In this document: piece after piece, positions 7,633 through 10,472 of the stretch
How positions within the stretch are numbered: the stretch's first letter is position 1
Layout of the letters: each line of letters begins with the position of its first letter
Assembly (NCBI GenBank): GCA_903922535.1
Contig: CAIXUF010001089.1
Coordinates: 1 to 10,472, forward strand
Source: Candidatus Hydrogenedentota bacterium
Lineage (GTDB): Bacteria; Hydrogenedentota; Hydrogenedentia; Hydrogenedentiales; CAITNO01
Direction of reading: 5' to 3'
Length of the DNA stretch: 10,472 bases
Position numbers and translations under genes: made by a program
Notes under the pieces: generated by a model
Database searches by the model: none
What the model was told of the DNA's origin: nothing
What the model saw: the letters and a program-made list of their open reading frames with translations, nothing else

Positions 7633-8325
7633 TTAATGTTCCGGAATTGCCACGGGCGCGGCGTACGGAATGCGGTCATGCAGGGAGTTCAGGGTGAATT
7701 CCGTCTGAAGGCGGGCCGCCTCGACGTTCTCGCGGGAGTCGTTTTCGGGCGGGGGGATCGCCGGGCCGATTTGAACGTAGACGCGGGCAAAGGGTAGCGG
7801 AATGGGGAAGCGGTCCCACGATTTGAGGTGGTGGACCGGTTCGGCGCCGAAGGCGACGGGAATGACATGCGCCTGGGTCCGCGCGGACAGGATGCCCACG
7901 CCGGGTTTTGCCAAGTGGCGCGGTCCTTTCGGTCCGTCGAGGGTGAGGGTCACGTTTTTCCCCCTTTGGAGGACCTCAGCCATGGCGTGAAGGGCGGCAG
8001 AGCCGCCATGTGTGGTGGAACCGCGGACAACAGTGTGGCCAAAGGCACAGACCAGGCGGGCGGCAATCTCGCCGTCGAAACTTTGGCTGGAAAGCCCGCA
8101 GAACCCCTCCTTCCGGAAATAATAGGAGGCAAACGCAATGGATTCGTGCCACATCGCAATAATGACGCGGCCTTGATCGCTGATGGCTGCGTCCCAGTAT
8201 TCCCTGCCGCTGACCTGCCACTGGCAGGTCAGCAGGAGAGACCTGATGGCAACTGCGGCCATGGACGGAAGCACGGCAAGGGTGAGTTGCTGCGAAGGCG
8301 AATAGGGGCTGGGGGAAGAGTTCAA
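7633..8325 (-). CDS. DUF374 lysophospholipid/lipid A acyltransferase family protein
   Basis: Predicted membrane-associated acyltransferase of 230 residues that transfers an acyl chain to a glycolipid or lysophospholipid; DUF374 includes the LpxJ lipid A acyltransferases of epsilonproteobacteria. Family landmarks are MWHESIAF (58-65, the histidine motif), GLSSQSFDGEIAARL (77-91), VRGSTTHGG (100-108), LTLDGPKGPRHLAKPG (127-142) and HVIPVAF (153-159). The N-terminal 15-33 is hydrophobic. I choose the TTG at 8325, preceded by GGAG (8331-8334) with 5-nt spacing; a GTG at 8388 lies upstream of a TATAAT box and an ATG at 8259 has no clear ribosome site. It heads the minus-strand group, divergent from the sulfatase. 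A perfect 25-bp palindrome falls in codons 31-39. Acceptor lipid unknown. Confidence 0.87.
   Translation of the reverse strand: MNSSPSPYSPSQQLTLAVLPSMAAVAIRSLLLTCQWQVSGREYWDAAISDQGRVIIAMWHESIAFASYYFRKEGFCGLSSQSFDGEIAARLVCAFGHTVVRGSTTHGGSAALHAMAEVLQRGKNVTLTLDGPKGPRHLAKPGVGILSARTQAHVIPVAFGAEPVHHLKSWDRFPIPLPFARVYVQIGPAIPPPENDSRENVEAARLQTEFTLNSLHDRIPYAAPVAIPEH
8209..8233. repeat. Perfect 25-bp palindrome inside the acyltransferase gene
   Basis: Arms GCTGACCTGCCA (8209-8220) and TGGCAGGTCAGC (8222-8233) are exact reverse complements around a single C. As RNA this would be an 11-bp stem with a 3-nt loop, about 90 nt after the chosen start codon. It encodes residues 31-39 just after the hydrophobic N-terminus. 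Function unknown; a regulatory protein site, an RNA hairpin or chance are all possible. Confidence 0.9.
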
Positions 8326-8330
8326 ACAAT

Positions 8331-8334
8331 CTCC
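8331..8334 (-). promoter_or_regulatory. Ribosome binding site deciding the TTG start
   Basis: The plus strand reads CTCC, i.e. GGAG on the minus strand, 5 nt before the TTG at 8325. This is the best-placed Shine-Dalgarno among the candidate starts of the acyltransferase. Confidence 0.5.
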
Positions 8335-8373
8335 ACATCGAAGCCCGAGGCTTCCCGAAGTTATCGTTGCCGG

Positions 8374-8379
8374 ATTATA
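8374..8379 (-). promoter_or_regulatory. Candidate -10 box for the acyltransferase
   Basis: TATAAT on the minus strand matches the sigma-70 -10 consensus exactly and sits about 50 nt before the TTG start in the divergent intergenic region. The best -35 match, TTAACC on the minus strand (8399-8404), is weak and its 19-bp spacing is long, so this is tentative. Confidence 0.35.
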
Positions 8380-8437
8380 ACGTTCCACCCGGAGCTTAGG
8401 TTAACCTCCGGGCAGGCTGCCGACGGAAATCTCACGC

Positions 8438-8466
8438 TTGTAAATACCGTCCAATCACGGCATTAT
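8438..8466 (+). promoter_or_regulatory. Candidate promoter of the sulfatase
   Basis: TTGTAA (8438-8443) and CATTAT (8461-8466) are separated by 17 bp and each matches 4 of 6 sigma-70 consensus bases. They lie 32 bp before the sulfatase start in the divergent intergenic region. The match is modest. Confidence 0.3.
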
Positions 8467-8486
8467 TACCCTGACACAGAACACCC

Positions 8487-8492
8487 GAGGAG
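8487..8492 (+). promoter_or_regulatory. Ribosome binding site of the sulfatase
   Basis: GAGGAG lies 6 nt before the ATG at 8499. It is the strongest Shine-Dalgarno in the window and fixes the start that yields the twin-arginine leader. Confidence 0.8.
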
Positions 8493-8498
8493 ACCGCC

Positions 8499-10178
8499 AT
8501 GTTCCTTCAGAGCCGCAGGACTTTCTTGAAACGGGCCGGGGCCGCGACGGCCGCGTCGGTATTTGCCTTGCCGGAGGGCGCATTTGCCGGGGAACGGCCG
8601 CCCAACATTGTGTTCATTCTCACCGATGACCAGGGCTACGGCGATCTGGGCTGCACGGGCAATCCCGTGCTCAATACGCCCCGGATCGACTCGCTGTGCC
8701 GCGACGGCGCGCGCTTTGCGCGGTTCCACGTGAGCCCCGTGTGCACGCCCACGCGGGCCTGCCTGATGACCGGGCGCTACAACTACCGGACCCGCGCCAT
8801 TGACACCTACCAGGGACGCGCGATGATGGACCCGGCCGAGGTGACGGTGGCGGAGATGCTGTCAGAGCGCGGTTACCGCACGGGGATCTTTGGCAAATGG
8901 CATCTGGGCGACAATTACCCGATGCGGGCCATGGACAAGGGCTTCCAAGAATCGCTGGTGCACAAGGGCGGCGGCATCTGCCAGCCCTCCGAGCCGGACA
9001 ACACCAGTTACTTTGATCCGGTGCTCATGAAGAACGGCAGGGAGTTTCACTCGAAGGGCTACTGCACCGATGTCTTCACCGACGCGGCCGTCGCGTTTAT
9101 CGAGGCCAACGCGGCGCAGCCCTTTTTCGCCTACTGCGCGACCAACGCGCCGCACGACCCGCCCCAGGTGGAGGACCGGTACTGGAAGCCCTACGCGGAC
9201 CAGGGCGTCGACGAACGGACCGCCCGGATTTACGGGATGATAGCCAACATTGACGAGAACGTGGGGCGGTTGCTGGACACGCTGGACCGGCTCAAGATCG
9301 CCGACAACACCATCGTGATTTTCATGACCGACAACGGCCCCGCCTGCGGCAAAACGCCCCGGTACAACGCGGGCATGCGCGGCGAAAAGGGGACGGTCTA
9401 CGAGGGCGGCCTGCGCGTGCCCTGTTTTGTGCGCTGGCCGGGTGTCATCACGCCGGGCAGCGAGATTCCCGCGCTCGCGGCGCACATCGACCTGCTGCCC
9501 ACGCTGCTGGACGCCTGCGGTGCGACCGCGCCCGCCGAAGTGAGGCTGGACGGGCGCAGCCTGTGGCCACTGTTGAAGGGCGAAAAGCCGGACTGGCCCG
9601 ATCGGACGCTGTTCTTCCAGTGGCACCGGGGCGATGTGCCCGAGACGTTCAACAACTGCGCGGCCGTCACGCAGCGGTACAAATTGGTGAACGGCAAGGA
9701 ACTCTACGACCTGGAGGGCGACCCTGCTGAAAAGAACGACATCGCCGCCGATCATCCGGACATCGTTCAGCGGCTGCGGGGCGAATACGAGGCATGGTTC
9801 AAGGATGTCAGCGCCACGCGCGGATATGATCCGCCCCGCATTGTGATCGGTACGGCGCATGAGAATCCTTCCGTGCTGACGCGGCAGGACTGGCGCGGCA
9901 CCGAAAGCTGGCATGACGGCAATGTGGGGTGGTGGGAGGTCCGGGTCGCGGAGGCAGGCCGGTATCGGATCACCGTGCAGTTTCCCAAGAACGCGGATGG
10001 GGGAGAGGCGGCGTTCAGACTCAACGGTGTCGAACTCAAACAGGACGTGGGGAAGGACACAAGTCGCTTCACCTTCGCCGAAACCCAAGTCCCCGCCGGT
10101 GAAGGACGTTTGGAGACGTGGCTGGCGTTGGGCGACAAACGCGACGGTGCCGAGCGGGTTTGGGTGGAACGGGTGTAG
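8499..10178 (+). CDS. Tat-exported type I sulfatase with C-terminal beta-sandwich domain
   Basis: Formylglycine-dependent sulfatase of 559 residues that hydrolyses sulfate esters, probably on a polysaccharide, outside the cytoplasm. Residues 5-11 SRRTFLK are a twin-arginine motif, followed by an Ala-rich segment and probable cleavage after AFA (28-30). The catalytic domain starts PPNIVFILTDDQGYGD (34-49; Asp43 and Asp44 bind calcium). The active-site motif VCTPTR carries Cys82, to be oxidised to formylglycine, so the cell needs a maturation enzyme, not seen here. Further landmarks are GKWHLG (132-137; Lys133, His135), APHDPP (217-222; His219), TDNGP (277-281, metal ligands) and the basic loop at 285-298. 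ELYDLEGDP (401-409) marks the end of the usual sulfatase fold. Residues about 447-559 form an added beta-rich domain, likely carbohydrate-binding. It is divergent from the acyltransferase. The sulfated substrate cannot be read from sequence; GH106 nearby suggests a sulfated rhamnose-containing glycan. Confidence 0.96.
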   Translation: MFLQSRRTFLKRAGAATAASVFALPEGAFAGERPPNIVFILTDDQGYGDLGCTGNPVLNTPRIDSLCRDGARFARFHVSPVCTPTRACLMTGRYNYRTRAIDTYQGRAMMDPAEVTVAEMLSERGYRTGIFGKWHLGDNYPMRAMDKGFQESLVHKGGGICQPSEPDNTSYFDPVLMKNGREFHSKGYCTDVFTDAAVAFIEANAAQPFFAYCATNAPHDPPQVEDRYWKPYADQGVDERTARIYGMIANIDENVGRLLDTLDRLKIADNTIVIFMTDNGPACGKTPRYNAGMRGEKGTVYEGGLRVPCFVRWPGVITPGSEIPALAAHIDLLPTLLDACGATAPAEVRLDGRSLWPLLKGEKPDWPDRTLFFQWHRGDVPETFNNCAAVTQRYKLVNGKELYDLEGDPAEKNDIAADHPDIVQRLRGEYEAWFKDVSATRGYDPPRIVIGTAHENPSVLTRQDWRGTESWHDGNVGWWEVRVAEAGRYRITVQFPKNADGGEAAFRLNGVELKQDVGKDTSRFTFAETQVPAGEGRLETWLALGDKRDGAERVWVERV

Positions 10179-10182
10179 AAAG

Positions 10183-10229
10183 CGGATTGCGGCATGTGTC
10201 CCATTTCTTCGGAGAATCCCGCAAATCCG
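10183..10229 (+). terminator. Stem-loop after the sulfatase, possible terminator
   Basis: CGGATTGCGG (10183-10192) pairs with CCGCAAATCCG (10219-10229) through 10 base pairs with a single bulged A, starting 4 bp after the stop codon. The loop contains a small TTCT-TCGG-AGAA hairpin. No T-run follows, so intrinsic termination is doubtful; it may instead stabilise the 3' end. Confidence 0.4.
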
Positions 10230-10314
10230 TGGAACTGTGTTATTATGACGGGCAGGACGGCACAAGAGCGGAATGGGCGGTTTTCAGGGGAAAGCGTGCA
10301 AACAAGCAGCAATT

Positions 10315-10319
10315 AGGAG
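10315..10319 (+). promoter_or_regulatory. Ribosome binding site of the restriction gene
   Basis: AGGAG precedes the ATG at 10334 by 14 nt, longer than ideal. There is no better candidate start between them in the same frame. Confidence 0.4.
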
Positions 10320-10333
10320 CGTTGATTTAGACC

Positions 10334-10472
10334 ATGCCAATTAACGCCGACAAACCGCATCTTTGGAAGGCAGATGTCGAGGAATCCATCGACTTCTACA
10401 ACGATTGGTTCATTCGGTTCGCTCCTGAAACCTACAGAAAGCAGCGGGCAATCACGGCGAAGGAAGTTGCCC
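10334..10472 (+). CDS. XamI-family restriction endonuclease, N-terminal fragment (runs off the window)
   Basis: Only the first 46 codons are present. The translation opens MPINADKPHLWKADVEESID and continues FYNDWFIRFAPETYR; the N-A-D-K-P-H-L-W-K-A-D start followed by an F-Y-N-x-W-F-x-x-F-A-P stretch is what I recall for the XamI family of type II restriction endonucleases (RE_XamI), which cut double-stranded DNA at a specific site and pair with a cognate methyltransferase. No catalytic residues lie in the visible part, so the call rests on N-terminal resemblance. No methyltransferase lies upstream; if it exists it should follow beyond the window. GC content of the visible 139 bases is about 51 percent, clearly lower than the sulfatase gene before it, consistent with acquisition by transfer. 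Confidence 0.7.
   Translation, partial: MPINADKPHLWKADVEESIDFYNDWFIRFAPETYRKQRAITAKEVA

Noticed and set aside
10241..10246. TATTAT as a -10 box for the restriction gene
   Set aside because: No acceptable -35 lies 16-18 bp upstream, so the match alone is too weak to list as a promoter.
8862..10265. 467-codon minus-strand open frame
   Set aside because: It lies antisense to the sulfatase, which carries all catalytic motifs, and has no recognisable domain of its own.

Overview
The window is GC-rich bacterial DNA of the kind found in polysaccharide-degrading members of the PVC superphylum (Planctomycetota, Verrucomicrobiota, Lentisphaerota) or Hydrogenedentota. This rests on the mix of secreted glycosidase, esterase and sulfatase, the twin-arginine sulfatase leader, a lipid-A-type acyltransferase (an outer-membrane organism), and two kinds of intergenic repeat that I associate from memory with these phyla. 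No taxonomic marker gene is present, so the assignment is an inference.

Layout: 1-403 has no gene and holds a 9-bp-period tandem repeat (111-268). Four genes follow on the minus strand, read from high to low coordinates: a DUF374 lysophospholipid-type acyltransferase (7633-8325), a phosphomannomutase/phosphoglucomutase (6006-7508), a GH106 alpha-L-rhamnosidase-type glycosidase (1808-5731) and a secreted alpha/beta-hydrolase esterase (404-1642). A 274-bp gap between the mutase and GH106 carries a second and a third 9-bp-period repeat array in opposite orientations, which can fold on each other. On the plus strand, divergent from the acyltransferase, is a Tat-exported type I sulfatase (8499-10178). 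After a 155-bp gap comes the 5' end of a lower-GC gene whose N-terminus looks like a XamI-family restriction endonuclease, cut by the window end.

Taken together, GH106, esterase and sulfatase form a plausible exported set for a rhamnose-containing, acylated and/or sulfated polysaccharide: the sulfatase and esterase remove substituents and GH106 releases terminal rhamnose. The acyltransferase and sugar-phosphate mutase look like envelope or housekeeping functions that happen to lie between them. The GH106-esterase pair is bracketed on both sides by the same ATGGACNNN repeat. The main curiosities are this repeat family, a duplicated DUF3395-like module inside GH106, a perfect 25-bp palindrome inside the acyltransferase gene, and the restriction gene at the edge with no methyltransferase in view. 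I do not see a clearly novel defence or biosynthetic system in the window.
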